This document shows positions 1 through 8,552 of a stretch of DNA of 64,000 nucleotides, piece after piece; the first letter of the stretch is position 1, and every line of letters begins with the position of its first letter. Origin of the DNA: Vreelandella halophila (GTDB taxonomy: Bacteria > Pseudomonadota > Gammaproteobacteria > Pseudomonadales > Oleiphilaceae); contig NZ_WMEX01000001.1 of assembly GCF_009856365.1 (NCBI RefSeq), positions 186,001-250,000 of the forward strand, written 5' to 3'. The position numbers and the translations under genes are program-made. The notes under the pieces were generated by a model. That model searched no databases. It was not told the DNA's origin and saw nothing but the letters and a program-made list of their open reading frames with translations.

Positions 1-428
1 ACAAGTCGCTCAAGCTGGGTGGCGCGGCTGCGCTGATGATCGTGCTGGGCTATCCCGGCGAGGTGGCCGAGACAATCGGCACGCGGATGATTTTCTGGAT
101 TCTGTCCATGATTCCGTTCCTCTACATCGTGTATCAGCTGGTGATTGGGCTGAAGGAATCGGTGGACAAGCAGCCTGAGAACGTCAAGGGGTTGATGCAC
201 ATCGCGGCCTACCTGGTCGTCGCCTCCTGGGCCTTCTACCCGCTTGTCTATCTCCTCCCACTCGCCGGCGTCACTGGCGGTTCCGCGATCGTTGCGGTGG
301 AGACCGGTTACACCATCGCCGATATCGTAGCCAAGGCGGTGTTTGGCCTCTTCATCTTCACGATAGCCGTGCGCAAGTCCGAAGCCGAGGCTGGTGCATC
401 GGGAACCTCTGCCAGCAAGAAGGCATGA
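1..428 (+). CDS. Proteorhodopsin/xanthorhodopsin-type light-driven ion pump, C-terminal part
   Basis: The reading frame enters from the left edge (codons in phase from base 3) and ends with TGA at 426-428, so only about the last 140 residues are present: the end of helix D, then helices E, F and G. Seen: a YPGE motif, an aromatic helix F stretch (ASWAFYPLVYLLP), and helix G with the retinal-binding lysine in TIADIVAKAVFGLF, followed by a short polar tail rich in Ala, Ser and Lys. These match the proteorhodopsin/xanthorhodopsin family, inner-membrane retinal proteins that usually pump protons outward. The helix C residues that decide proton versus sodium or chloride pumping lie outside the window. 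The retinal genes crtE to blh follow directly, which supports the call. Confidence 0.93.
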   Translation, partial: KSLKLGGAAALMIVLGYPGEVAETIGTRMIFWILSMIPFLYIVYQLVIGLKESVDKQPENVKGLMHIAAYLVVASWAFYPLVYLLPLAGVTGGSAIVAVETGYTIADIVAKAVFGLFIFTIAVRKSEAEAGASGTSASKKA

Positions 429-437
429 GGTGACGAC

Positions 438-479
438 AACGCTCTGGGTGCCCGCCTGGTAGTAGGGCACCCAGGCGTT
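438..479 (+). other. Strong intergenic hairpin between rhodopsin and crtE
   Basis: A perfect 10-bp stem (444-453 with 465-474, CTGGGTGCCC against GGGCACCCAG) with an 11-base loop is extended by AACGC (438-442) against GCGTT (475-479) across one bulged base. There is no T run after it, so it is not a classic intrinsic terminator. It more likely protects the 3' end of the rhodopsin message or lowers read-through into crtE, allowing much more rhodopsin than carotenoid enzyme. The role is inference; the structure is read from the bases. Confidence 0.7.
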
Positions 480-508
480 ACCAATCGGTACCGAGGGGAG
501 TAAAGACA

Positions 509-1525
509 ATGACTATCTCCTGCGCCAGAACCGATATCGATCCTGCAGCACCGGATTGCGAACGAAGAGAGGGTAGCGGTGAGCCTGATTCAGGCTGGAA
601 CGAAGTCCAGGAATTGAATCGAGTCCAGGCATGCATGAAAGAGCATGTGCTGGGGCTGACACACGGACCAGCGACAGAGGCCGCCACTTACCAGATACGC
701 AGTGGCGGCAGTTTTCTGAGAGCACGGCTGGCTCTGGCCAGCGGGCATTCATTTGGCCGGTCAATTGAGTACCGGGTGGCAGCGGCAGCAGCCTGTGAGC
801 TGATCCATAACGCCTCACTCGTCCATGACGATCTGTCCGACGGCGATGAGCAGCGTCGCGGCAAGGCGACAGTCTGGCGCCAGTTTGGCGAAGACGTTGC
901 ACTCTGTACCGGGGACCTGTTGCTCTGCGCGGCTTTCGGGGTTGCGGCCGAGCTTGAGACCCCCGAGGAGTCCAGAGCCCTGACCCAGCAGTTGAGCCGT
1001 TTGACCAGCTGCACGATCGTGGGGCAGAGCCGGGAGGTGGCGTCCAGCCATGACCAGCATTTGCCGGGGCTAAGGCAGTACCTCGAGACGACCTCTGCGA
1101 AAACGGTACCGTTGATCGAGTTGCCGCTGATGTCGGGGGTCGTTGCGGCGAGAGCGGATGCGGTGACTCAGGCCGGGATCGTACGGCTGGCACGGTCAGT
1201 GGGGCTTGCCTACCAGATTATTGACGATCTGGACGACCTGACGGAGGAGACCCCGGCGTTGCACCCTTTTCATGCGTGGCATCATCATCGGCCAGTCGGG
1301 CAGCGAAGCGCCGGCGCCCGTTTCCGTCGTGCCACACAGCATGCCTTCGCGGCGCTGAATCGCGCTCAGAGGGCACTGGATGAGCTGGAGCGCCATGCCG
1401 TCGGCGGGCTTGCCGGTCGGTTGCAGCCACTCTTGTCCCAGCTGGAGAGCCGTGCCATCGCCCACCGCCGCACTGGCTCTGACGAGGGAGGAGCCGCTCT
1501 GCATGGCGTATCCCAACAGCAGTAA
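509..1525 (+). CDS. crtE: Geranylgeranyl diphosphate synthase CrtE
   Basis: Polyprenyl synthetase family, 338 aa. It condenses isopentenyl diphosphate with allylic diphosphates to give the C20 (GGPP) precursor of carotenoids in the cytoplasm. Seen: the first aspartate-rich motif in LVHDDLSDGDEQRRG near residue 110 and the second in YQIIDDLDDL near residue 240. The first motif is DDxxD-like where many bacterial GGPP synthases have DDxxxxD. The ATG at 509 follows a GAGGGGAG ribosome site. The gene starts the crtE-I-B-Y-blh series and overlaps crtI by 23 bases, so translation is probably coupled. Chain length (C15 versus C20) is inferred from the context. Confidence 0.93.
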   Translation: MTISCARTDIDPAAPDCERREGSGEPDSGWNEVQELNRVQACMKEHVLGLTHGPATEAATYQIRSGGSFLRARLALASGHSFGRSIEYRVAAAAACELIHNASLVHDDLSDGDEQRRGKATVWRQFGEDVALCTGDLLLCAAFGVAAELETPEESRALTQQLSRLTSCTIVGQSREVASSHDQHLPGLRQYLETTSAKTVPLIELPLMSGVVAARADAVTQAGIVRLARSVGLAYQIIDDLDDLTEETPALHPFHAWHHHRPVGQRSAGARFRRATQHAFAALNRAQRALDELERHAVGGLAGRLQPLLSQLESRAIAHRRTGSDEGGAALHGVSQQQ

Positions 1526-3059
1526 CGGATCATCACGCGCCCTGGTGGTAGGCGCCGGTTTTGGAGGGCTGGCTGTCGCGCTGCGACTGCTTGCACGTGG
1601 TTACGACGTGCACCTTCTGGAGAAGCACACTGATCTGGGGGGACGCGCCCGGACCTTTGAGTTGGATGGCCACCGTTTCGACGCGGGCCCAACCGTCATC
1701 ACAGCGCCTTTTCTGTTTTCAGAACTCTTCGAGCGCTTCGGGGAGCGCGTGGAGGACCACGTTACGTTCCTGCCGGTATCCCCTTTCTACCGGATGGACT
1801 TCGCGGATGGCTCCTGCTTCGACTACGGGGACACCACCGATGCCATCATTGCGGAGATCGAGCGCCTCTCGCCGGGTGAAGGCGAACAGTACCATGCGTT
1901 TCTGGAAGCGGCGGAGTCGATGTATCAGCGGGGATTCGTGGAGTTGGCAACCCGACCGTTTACGCGGGTCACCGATATGCTCGATGTGATTCCGGATCTG
2001 GTACGACTCAGAGCCGACCGCAGTATTTACCAGTTTGTTTCGCGTTTCTTCAGGGATGAGCGCCTCAGGCGGGCTTTTTCAGTGCCCTCGTTGCTGGTGG
2101 GGGGCAATCCGTTTCGCACCTCCTCGCTCTATGCACTGATCCACGCACTGGAGCGAAAGGGCGGTGTCTGGTACGCCAAAGGCGGCACGGGGGCGCTTGT
2201 CGATGCACTGGCAGCGCTTTTCCAGCGTCACGGGGGGCGGCTTCACGCTGGCCAGTCCGTGGAGCGCCTGGAAATGGACGGTTTGAGAGTGCAAGCCGCG
2301 GTGACGGCCGAGGGACAGCGTTTTGATGCGGATTTGGTGGTGAGCAATGCTGATCCACTTTATGTCTATAACCACTGGATCGCTCGGACCGCGGGGCAGC
2401 GACTTGCGGACAGTCACCGCAAGCGGCTCAAACACTCCATGGGGCTGTTCGTGCTCTATTTCACCACAGATCGCGTCTACTCCGAGCTTGAGCACCACAC
2501 CATCGTTTTCGGAGAGACCTTCCGGGAGATCCTGGAGCAGCTTTTCGACCGCCATGAGCTGCCGCAGGATCTGAGTCTCTATCTGCATCGCCCCGGGGCC
2601 ACGGACCCCTCCATGGCGCCCGACCAGGGCGACGCATTCTATGTCCTGGCGCCGGTGCCGAACCTCCAGGGCAATCAGGACTGGTCGACCCTTTCGCCGG
2701 TTCTCGAGCAGCGCATCGTGGCCATTCTGTCTCAACGGTTGATGTCCGACCTTCCGCAGACAATCCGCGCAACGCGCAGTATCTCTCCCCGTTATTTCCA
2801 CGAGGCGCTTAACACGCCCCATGGGAGTGGCTTTTCGATCGCGCCCACGCTCACCCAATCCGCTGGTCTGCGGTTTCACAACCAGTCACCGCGCTATGAC
2901 AACCTCTTTTTCGTCGGGGCGGGCGTGCATCCCGGTGCCGGTGTGCCCGGTGTGGTTTCCTCAGCGGCCGTGGTCGAGCGTCTGGTAGACCGCTGGCAGG
3001 GACAGACCCATCAAGCACATGCAAGTCGACCATCAACCGTCCCCCCGGAATCCGGATGA
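1503..3059 (+). CDS. crtI: Phytoene desaturase (lycopene-forming) CrtI
   Basis: FAD-dependent desaturase, 518 aa, which turns phytoene into lycopene at the membrane surface. Seen: an N-terminal Rossmann dinucleotide motif (VVGAGFGGLAVALRL near residue 15), the LLEKHTDLGGRARTF segment and DAGPTVITAP, and the CrtI-type C-terminal motif NLFFVGAGVHPGAGVPGVV. The ATG at 1503 lies inside crtE and places the dinucleotide fold a few residues from the N-terminus, as in the family. An in-frame ATG at 1380 exists but would add residues with no resemblance to CrtI. The stop overlaps the crtB start by four bases. Confidence 0.96.
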   Translation: MAYPNSSNGSSRALVVGAGFGGLAVALRLLARGYDVHLLEKHTDLGGRARTFELDGHRFDAGPTVITAPFLFSELFERFGERVEDHVTFLPVSPFYRMDFADGSCFDYGDTTDAIIAEIERLSPGEGEQYHAFLEAAESMYQRGFVELATRPFTRVTDMLDVIPDLVRLRADRSIYQFVSRFFRDERLRRAFSVPSLLVGGNPFRTSSLYALIHALERKGGVWYAKGGTGALVDALAALFQRHGGRLHAGQSVERLEMDGLRVQAAVTAEGQRFDADLVVSNADPLYVYNHWIARTAGQRLADSHRKRLKHSMGLFVLYFTTDRVYSELEHHTIVFGETFREILEQLFDRHELPQDLSLYLHRPGATDPSMAPDQGDAFYVLAPVPNLQGNQDWSTLSPVLEQRIVAILSQRLMSDLPQTIRATRSISPRYFHEALNTPHGSGFSIAPTLTQSAGLRFHNQSPRYDNLFFVGAGVHPGAGVPGVVSSAAVVERLVDRWQGQTHQAHASRPSTVPPESG

Positions 3060-4045
3060 TGGTAATGGCGCCCGCGGGAACGGATGCCGATGTACTGCGC
3101 CGTAATGGCCGCAGTTTCCACTGGGCCGGGCAGCTGCTCAGCGGTGATCAGCTCGCCAGGGCGGCGAGCCTCTACAGTCTGTGCCGCCGGATTGATGACC
3201 TGGCGGATGAGGCGGAAACCGATTCGCAGCGCCAGAACGCCTCTGAGCAGCTGCACAATCTGAACCAGGCCCTGCGGCAAGGCAGGTCACCAGAGGAGCC
3301 ATTGCGACCGCTCTATGAGCAGGCGCAATGGTTGCTCGCGGGTGACGTCACCGCCCAGCAGGCATTGACGGACCTGATCGCCACCGTGCAGCAGGACCTT
3401 GAGCCGGTGCACATCCCCGACCATGCGGCGCTCTGCCAGTATTGCTACGGCGTAGCCGGTACGGTCGGTGTCATGATGGCCTCCCTGCTCGGGGCAGGGC
3501 CGCGCTCGCAGGCGCTGCCGCATGCTATTGATCTGGGAATCGCCATGCAGATGACGAACATCGCACGGGATGTGCTGGAGGACGCGGGGCTGGGGCGTGT
3601 TTATCTGCCCGTCTCGGGACCTGCCGGATCACTGGATCCTGACCAGCTTCGGCAAGGCCATGGACCTTCACGGCACCGGGCCTGGCTGGGCGTGCGCGAG
3701 CTGCTTGAGTGGGCCGAGCGCTATTACGCCAGTGGTTGGCAGGGCCTTGGTTTCCTGCCCGTGCGCCCCCGGTTCGCCATCGCTGTTGCCGCGCAGCTGT
3801 ACCGGGAGATCGGGCGCCGTATTGAGCGTGAGGGTGAGGCAGCCTACTGGCGGCAGCGCAGCGTGGTCGGACCCCTGAGAAAAATTCGGGTAGCGTCCGC
3901 CGCCGTGGTGCAAGTGCTTCTGGTGCCATCCGCCCCAGCGAGCGGTGAGCATCATGGATCGCTGCACCAGGGAATCGTGACCTGCCTGGATCGGGGAAAG
4001 CCGCATGGGCGCGCCGAGACGGGCGGCTTTGAAGGGAGAGGCTGA
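3056..4045 (+). CDS. crtB: Phytoene synthase CrtB
   Basis: Squalene/phytoene synthase family, 329 aa. It joins two GGPP molecules head to head to form phytoene, the first committed carotenoid step. Seen: the first aspartate motif in YSLCRRIDDLADE near residue 45 and the second in MTNIARDVLEDAGLGRVYLP near residue 170. The start overlaps the crtI stop (ATGA); a second ATG immediately follows, so the exact start could be one codon later. Five bases separate it from crtY. Confidence 0.96.
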   Translation: MMVMAPAGTDADVLRRNGRSFHWAGQLLSGDQLARAASLYSLCRRIDDLADEAETDSQRQNASEQLHNLNQALRQGRSPEEPLRPLYEQAQWLLAGDVTAQQALTDLIATVQQDLEPVHIPDHAALCQYCYGVAGTVGVMMASLLGAGPRSQALPHAIDLGIAMQMTNIARDVLEDAGLGRVYLPVSGPAGSLDPDQLRQGHGPSRHRAWLGVRELLEWAERYYASGWQGLGFLPVRPRFAIAVAAQLYREIGRRIEREGEAAYWRQRSVVGPLRKIRVASAAVVQVLLVPSAPASGEHHGSLHQGIVTCLDRGKPHGRAETGGFEGRG

Positions 4046-4050
4046 CCGCT

Positions 4051-5211
4051 ATGGCGCCAGGGACCGCACCGGATCACGACCTTATAATCGTTGGCGCGGG
4101 TCTCACCGGCCTGAGCCTGGCATGCTGGCTGAAAGAGCTTTCCCAGGCCCACGGGCAGCGGATGCCGAACGTGCGTCTGCTCGAGCCGAGAACAACCTAC
4201 ACCAATGATCGCACCTGGTGTTTCTGGGATCGGATGGATCACCCGTTCCGGGAGCTGATCACACATCGGTGGCGCCACTGGCAGGTCAGCTCCGGGCAGC
4301 AGCGCGCGATCCAGTCCAGCGACTTAACACCCTATGCCCTGCTACCGGCGGATCGGCTCTATCGACACGCGCTGGCGTGCATTGATGCCTGCCAGGAACT
4401 GACCCTCGAACAGGGCGCCCGCGTGAGTAGTGTGGAAGAAGAGGGCAGCGGCGCCCGGGTGATCACTGATGCCGGGCAGCTGCGTGCGCGGGCCGTCGTG
4501 GATACCCGGATGCCAGCGAGCCTGCCCGGGAGCAGCGTCAACGGCTTCTGGCAGGTGTTTACGGGATTGGAGATTGAATGTCGCCATCACGGCTATGACA
4601 CCACGACCGCACGTCTTATGGATTTCCAGGCGTGCCCATCCCATCCCTGTTTTGTATACCTTCTGCCTCTGGATGAGCACCACCTGATGGTGGAATGGAC
4701 CGCCTTCAGAACCGAGCGCGATAACCGGGACACCCGGTCACAGCTTGAGCAATGGCTCGACCGGGCGGGGATCAACGATTACCGTGTCCTGCGGTCCGAA
4801 TCCTCACTGCTGCCCATGATCCCGATGCGCCGTGAGCGCGGCACCGGGCGGGTGATCCGGGCGGGAGTCGGCGCAGGCTGGATGCGTGCTGCCACCGGCT
4901 ACCACTTTGCAAGCTGCCAGCGGGGCACCCGGCATCTGGCGGAACAGATTCTTGCCGCCAATCAACGTGGGCAGTGGCACCTTCGTCCGCCCACGTTGCG
5001 TGCGCGCTGGCTCGAGTGGATGGATCGGGTCTTTCTGCGCGCCCTCCGTCGTCATCCCGATCGTGCGCCGGAATGGTTCCTGGCGCTGTTCGCAGGCACC
5101 ACCGCCGCGCAGATGAGCCGATTCATGAACGACGAGCCTGGCCCGGGCGATGCGTTGGCCATTGCGGGTGCGCTTCCCCCAGCTCCTTTCCTCAGGGCGG
5201 CCCTATCATGA
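4051..5211 (+). CDS. crtY: Lycopene beta-cyclase CrtY
   Basis: FAD/NAD(P)-binding lycopene cyclase, 386 aa, converting lycopene to beta-carotene by closing both beta-ionone rings. Seen: an N-terminal dinucleotide motif (LIIVGAGLTGLSLACWL) and the CrtY-type TYTNDRTWCFWD segment near residue 50. It follows crtB by five bases and overlaps blh by four. No ketolase (crtW) or hydroxylase (crtZ) lies in this cluster, so beta-carotene for retinal is the expected product rather than a keto-carotenoid antenna. Confidence 0.94.
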   Translation: MAPGTAPDHDLIIVGAGLTGLSLACWLKELSQAHGQRMPNVRLLEPRTTYTNDRTWCFWDRMDHPFRELITHRWRHWQVSSGQQRAIQSSDLTPYALLPADRLYRHALACIDACQELTLEQGARVSSVEEEGSGARVITDAGQLRARAVVDTRMPASLPGSSVNGFWQVFTGLEIECRHHGYDTTTARLMDFQACPSHPCFVYLLPLDEHHLMVEWTAFRTERDNRDTRSQLEQWLDRAGINDYRVLRSESSLLPMIPMRRERGTGRVIRAGVGAGWMRAATGYHFASCQRGTRHLAEQILAANQRGQWHLRPPTLRARWLEWMDRVFLRALRRHPDRAPEWFLALFAGTTAAQMSRFMNDEPGPGDALAIAGALPPAPFLRAALS

Positions 5212-6176
5212 GTCAGGATGCCGGGAATACGGTCAAGGCGGGTCTCTCTCGCAGCGAGGGCGGCCGCCGTCATCAATGGAGTGTCCTTGTCGTGGCCTTG
5301 GCGGCGGCTTTGGGAGCGGTCGTGCTACCACCGTTGACCATCGAGCAGCAGTTCTGGATCGTGCTGGTGCCCATCGGGGTTTTCGGTCTGTCCCACGGGG
5401 GTGCCGATCCGCTGATTCTCAGGCGTTTGGCGGCCGATCGGCGGGGCACTGTTGCTCTTATGACAACGCTGTACGTGCTGGCTTCACTGGCGTTCGTGGC
5501 CCTGATCTGGTTTCTCCCAACGTTGGCGCTTCTGGTGTTCCTCCTGCTGTCCATATGGCACTTTGGCTACACGGATGCCAGTTTCCTCAGCGCTCAACCC
5601 AATGCGCTGCTGCTCTGGCTGAGCGGCAGCTTGCCCATACTGGGGCCCATGCTGGGGCATCCCGCGCAAACCAGCGAGCTCTTCGCCTGGCTTATTGTGA
5701 GAGACCCTGAGCAAGTGCGCTCAATTCTAGAGCTTGCGGGGCCCGTGCTGGCTGGGGTATGGCTGCTTGGGTTTGGTCGCCTGGCTTATCGGTATCATCA
5801 CAAGCTGAGCTCGCGCGTACTCGCGGAACTGATTCTGGTGGCGGTTGCGCTCATTCTGTTGCCCCCGTTACTGGCCTTTGCGTTCTACTTCTGCGTCATT
5901 CACAGCATCCGCCACTTTCTCTCGGTCGCACAGCAGGGCCTTGGGGTTGGTGAGGTTGCCGCCACCCTGGCTTTTCTCGGGCGCAAAGCGGCACCGGCCA
6001 CGCTCGGGGCAATCGGCATCGCGTTTGGGGTCTGGGTCGTGATCGTGCTTCTTGAGCCCTCCACCACCCTGCTGGTGGAGGCTGTCCGGGTGATGTTCTG
6101 GGCACTGGCCGCGCTCACGCTTCCCCATGGCCTGGTTGTGAAAACCTGGTGGGAAAGCAGGCTGAGCGCGTCCTAG
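5208..6176 (+). CDS. blh: Brp/Blh-type beta-carotene 15,15'-dioxygenase
   Basis: Polytopic membrane enzyme, 322 aa, which cleaves beta-carotene into two retinal molecules and so supplies the rhodopsin chromophore. Seen: many hydrophobic helices and the family's histidines, in FGLSHGGADPLIL, LLSIWHFGYTD, FYFCVIHSIRHF and LTLPHGLVV, which are the likely iron ligands. The ATG at 5208 overlaps the crtY stop (ATGA). Upstream in-frame ATGs would run far into crtY and are unlikely. It is the last gene of the retinal cassette and converges on ilvD with only three bases between stops. Confidence 0.94.
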   Translation: MSQDAGNTVKAGLSRSEGGRRHQWSVLVVALAAALGAVVLPPLTIEQQFWIVLVPIGVFGLSHGGADPLILRRLAADRRGTVALMTTLYVLASLAFVALIWFLPTLALLVFLLLSIWHFGYTDASFLSAQPNALLLWLSGSLPILGPMLGHPAQTSELFAWLIVRDPEQVRSILELAGPVLAGVWLLGFGRLAYRYHHKLSSRVLAELILVAVALILLPPLLAFAFYFCVIHSIRHFLSVAQQGLGVGEVAATLAFLGRKAAPATLGAIGIAFGVWVVIVLLEPSTTLLVEAVRVMFWALAALTLPHGLVVKTWWESRLSAS

Positions 6177-6179
6177 TTG

Positions 6180-7859
6180 TCAGTCGGGCATGTCCGTTAC
6201 GGCGCCCTGAGAGGCGGAGTTCACGGTCTTGGCGTACTTGGCCAGGGCGCCGCGCCGGTATTTGGGGGCCGGTTTTTGCCACTGGGAACGGCGCTGTTCC
6301 AGTTCTGAATCGCTGATGTCGACGTCGATCCGGTTGGTTTCGGCGTCGATCGTGATGGTATCGCCGTCCTGGAGAAGGGCGATGGGGCCGCCGTCGACCG
6401 CTTCGGGGGTGACGTGGCCCACCACAAAGCCGTGGCTGCCGCCGGAGAAGCGCCCGTCGGTGATCAGCGCTACCTGGTCGCCCAGGCCGCGGCCCATGAT
6501 GGCGGAGGTTGGCGTGAGCATCTCGCGCATGCCGGGGCCACCCTTGGGTCCTTCGTAGCGGATGACCACCACGTCGCCGGCCTGCACGGTGCCGTCGTTG
6601 ATCCGCGCCTGGGCTTCCTCCTCGGACTGGTAGCAGCGCGCGGTGCCGGTGAAGTGCGTGCCTTCCTTGCCGGTGATCTTGGCCACCGCGCCGGTGGGCG
6701 AGAGGTTGCCGTAGAGGATCCGCAGGTGGCTGTCCGGCTTGATGGGGTTGTCGAAGCTGTGAATGATGTCCTGGCTCTCCGGGTAGGGCTCCACGCCTTC
6801 AAGGTTCTCGGCGAGTGTCTTACCGGTCACCGTCAGGCAGCCGCCGTGAAGCAGGCCGCGATCAAGCAGCATCTTCATCAGCGGCTGGATGCCGCCGATG
6901 GCGACCAGCTCGGACATCATGTACTGCCCGCTCGGACGCAGGTCCGCCAGCACCGGGACGCGCTTGCCGATCTCGGTGAAGTCATCCAGCGACAGCTCCA
7001 CGCCAATGGTGTTGGCCATGGCCAGCAGGTGCAGCACCGCGTTGGTGGAGCCGCCCAGAGCGATGACCACGGTGATGGCGTTCTCGAACGCCGCGCGGGT
7101 CATGATGTCCGAAGGCTTGATGTCCTTCGCGATCAGGTCCAGCACCGCCGCACCGGCAGCCCGGCAGTCCTCTTCCTTGGTCTTCGAAACCGCGTTCTGC
7201 GCCGAACTGTCCGGCAGACTCAGCCCCAGCGCCTCAATGGCCGAGGCCATGGTATTCGCCGTATACATACCACCACAGGAACCTGGCCCGGGAATCGCCG
7301 TCTCCTCGATCTGTTTCACATCGATCAGCGACTTGTCGCCCTTGGTGTAGGCGCCCACCGCCTCGAACACCGACACCAGATCCGTATGGTTTTCGCCCGG
7401 CTGGATGGTGCCGCCGTAAACGAAGACCGAGGGCCGGTCCAGACGCGCCATGCCCATGACGAGCCCGGGCATGTTCTTGTCACAGCCACCGAGGGTCACG
7501 AGCCCGTCAAAGCCCTCACAACCGGTCACCGCCTCCACCGAATCCGCGATGATCTCACGCGAGACCAGCGAGTACTTCATCCCCTCAGTGCCGTTGGCGA
7601 TGCCGTCGGAGATGGTGATGGTGTTGAAAATCACACTCTTGCCACCGGCTTCATCCGCCCCGTTACCGGCATGCTCCGCCAGCTTGTTGATGTGCATGTT
7701 GCAGGGCGTGACCATGCTCCAGGTGGAGGCGATGCCGATCTGGTTCTTCTGGAAATCCTCATCCTCGAACCCGACCGCCCGGAGCATGGCCCGGCTGGCG
7801 GATTTGCCGACTCCGTCGACGACGTTGCTGGAATAGCGGCGGTTGTTGTCTTCGGCCAT
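6180..7859 (-). CDS. ilvD: Dihydroxy-acid dehydratase IlvD
   Basis: Iron-sulfur dehydratase of the valine, leucine and isoleucine pathway, 559 aa, the usual bacterial length. Seen: cluster and active-site segments in [10 protein letters not shown] near residue 125 and [13 protein letters not shown] near residue 195, and a C-terminal [19 protein letters not shown]. The ATG at 7859 fits the family N-terminus. It converges on blh and seems to be a single-gene unit. The very long open frames on the opposite strand here are composition shadows. Confidence 0.97.
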   Translation of the reverse strand: MAEDNNRRYSSNVVDGVGKSASRAMLRAVGFEDEDFQKNQIGIASTWSMVTPCNMHINKLAEHAGNGADEAGGKSVIFNTITISDGIANGTEGMKYSLVSREIIADSVEAVTGCEGFDGLVTLGGCDKNMPGLVMGMARLDRPSVFVYGGTIQPGENHTDLVSVFEAVGAYTKGDKSLIDVKQIEETAIPGPGSCGGMYTANTMASAIEALGLSLPDSSAQNAVSKTKEEDCRAAGAAVLDLIAKDIKPSDIMTRAAFENAITVVIALGGSTNAVLHLLAMANTIGVELSLDDFTEIGKRVPVLADLRPSGQYMMSELVAIGGIQPLMKMLLDRGLLHGGCLTVTGKTLAENLEGVEPYPESQDIIHSFDNPIKPDSHLRILYGNLSPTGAVAKITGKEGTHFTGTARCYQSEEEAQARINDGTVQAGDVVVIRYEGPKGGPGMREMLTPTSAIMGRGLGDQVALITDGRFSGGSHGFVVGHVTPEAVDGGPIALLQDGDTITIDAETNRIDVDISDSELEQRRSQWQKPAPKYRRGALAKYAKTVNSASQGAVTDMPD

Positions 7860-7921
7860 GGGTGACTCTCTTTTATCCTGCTGATTGTTTTCAGGCTTTG
7901 GCGTTAACCGGGGCGTTTGAA

Positions 7922-8033
7922 GTAAGGGAGCGGGGAGTCCTGATCGGGAAGCTCTGGAGCCATGGATGGCGGAAGAGCAGCGTACAGGGATGTATTCACA
8001 GCGTTTCCCGAGCAGGACTCCCTGCTCCCTTAC
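7922..8033. repeat. 112-bp structured intergenic repeat, copy 1
   Basis: Arms at 7922-7950 and 8005-8033 are inverted repeats of 29 bases with 27 matches, separated by exactly 54 bases. The reverse complement of the loop contains CGCTGTGAA, then a small hairpin TACA-TCCC-TGTA, then CGCTG, then a second hairpin GCCA-TCCA-TGGC. Copy 2 (23863-23974) has the same arm and loop lengths and a related loop in the opposite orientation. It sits in the 261-base gap between divergent ilvD and yjbQ. No gene or convincing promoter stands out in the rest of that gap. Confidence 0.85.
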
Positions 8034-8120
8034 CGCAACAAGCCGGAACGCTGGTATGGTAAAGCTTAAAGGCGTAATAGTACCGCGACTGAGAACTCAG
8101 GGTAAGGGACTCCATCAATA

Positions 8121-8540
8121 ATGTGGCAGCAACGCATTCTCCAGTTATCCCCGAAATCCAAGGGCTTCCACCTCATCAGCCGTGAAGTCCTCGACCAGCT
8201 CCCCGAGATCGCCGACATCCAGACCGGCCTGCTGCACCTGTTCATCCAGCACACCTCCGCCTCCCTGAGCCTGAACGAAAACGCCGACCCCAGCGTACGC
8301 GGTGACATGGAACGCCACTTCCAGCACGCCGTGCCCGAAAATGCGCCATACTACGAACACACAATGGAAGGCCCCGACGACATGCCAGCCCATATCCGAT
8401 CCGTGATGCTGGGCGAATCCCTCAGCCTGCCAATCGGGCAGGGCCGGCTGCTTCTGGGCACCTGGCAGGGGATCTATCTGGGCGAACACCGCAATAACGG
8501 CGGCGCACGCAGGGTCGTGGCCACCCTCAACGGCGATTAA
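8121..8540 (+). CDS. yjbQ: YjbQ family (UPF0047) protein
   Basis: Small cytoplasmic protein of 139 aa, standard length for the YjbQ/UPF0047 family. Family members have been reported to have weak thiamin-phosphate-synthase activity; the true role is unsettled. Seen: family motifs [39 protein letters not shown] and [15 protein letters not shown]; the histidines are candidate metal or substrate ligands. It lies 12 bases upstream of the yihY homologue, so the two probably form one transcript. Confidence 0.9.
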   Translation: MWQQRILQLSPKSKGFHLISREVLDQLPEIADIQTGLLHLFIQHTSASLSLNENADPSVRGDMERHFQHAVPENAPYYEHTMEGPDDMPAHIRSVMLGESLSLPIGQGRLLLGTWQGIYLGEHRNNGGARRVVATLNGD

Positions 8541-8552
8541 CAGGGGCAGCAC

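Noticed and set aside
1380-1525. Frameshift or gene fusion between crtE and crtI
   Set aside because: The 23-base overlap of two complete reading frames is explained by a separate ATG for crtI at 1503.
6414-7865. 483-codon open frame on the plus strand opposite ilvD
   Set aside because: It is antisense to a clear IlvD; its protein is rich in His, Arg, Gly and Val with no recognisable domain, typical of high-GC shadow frames.
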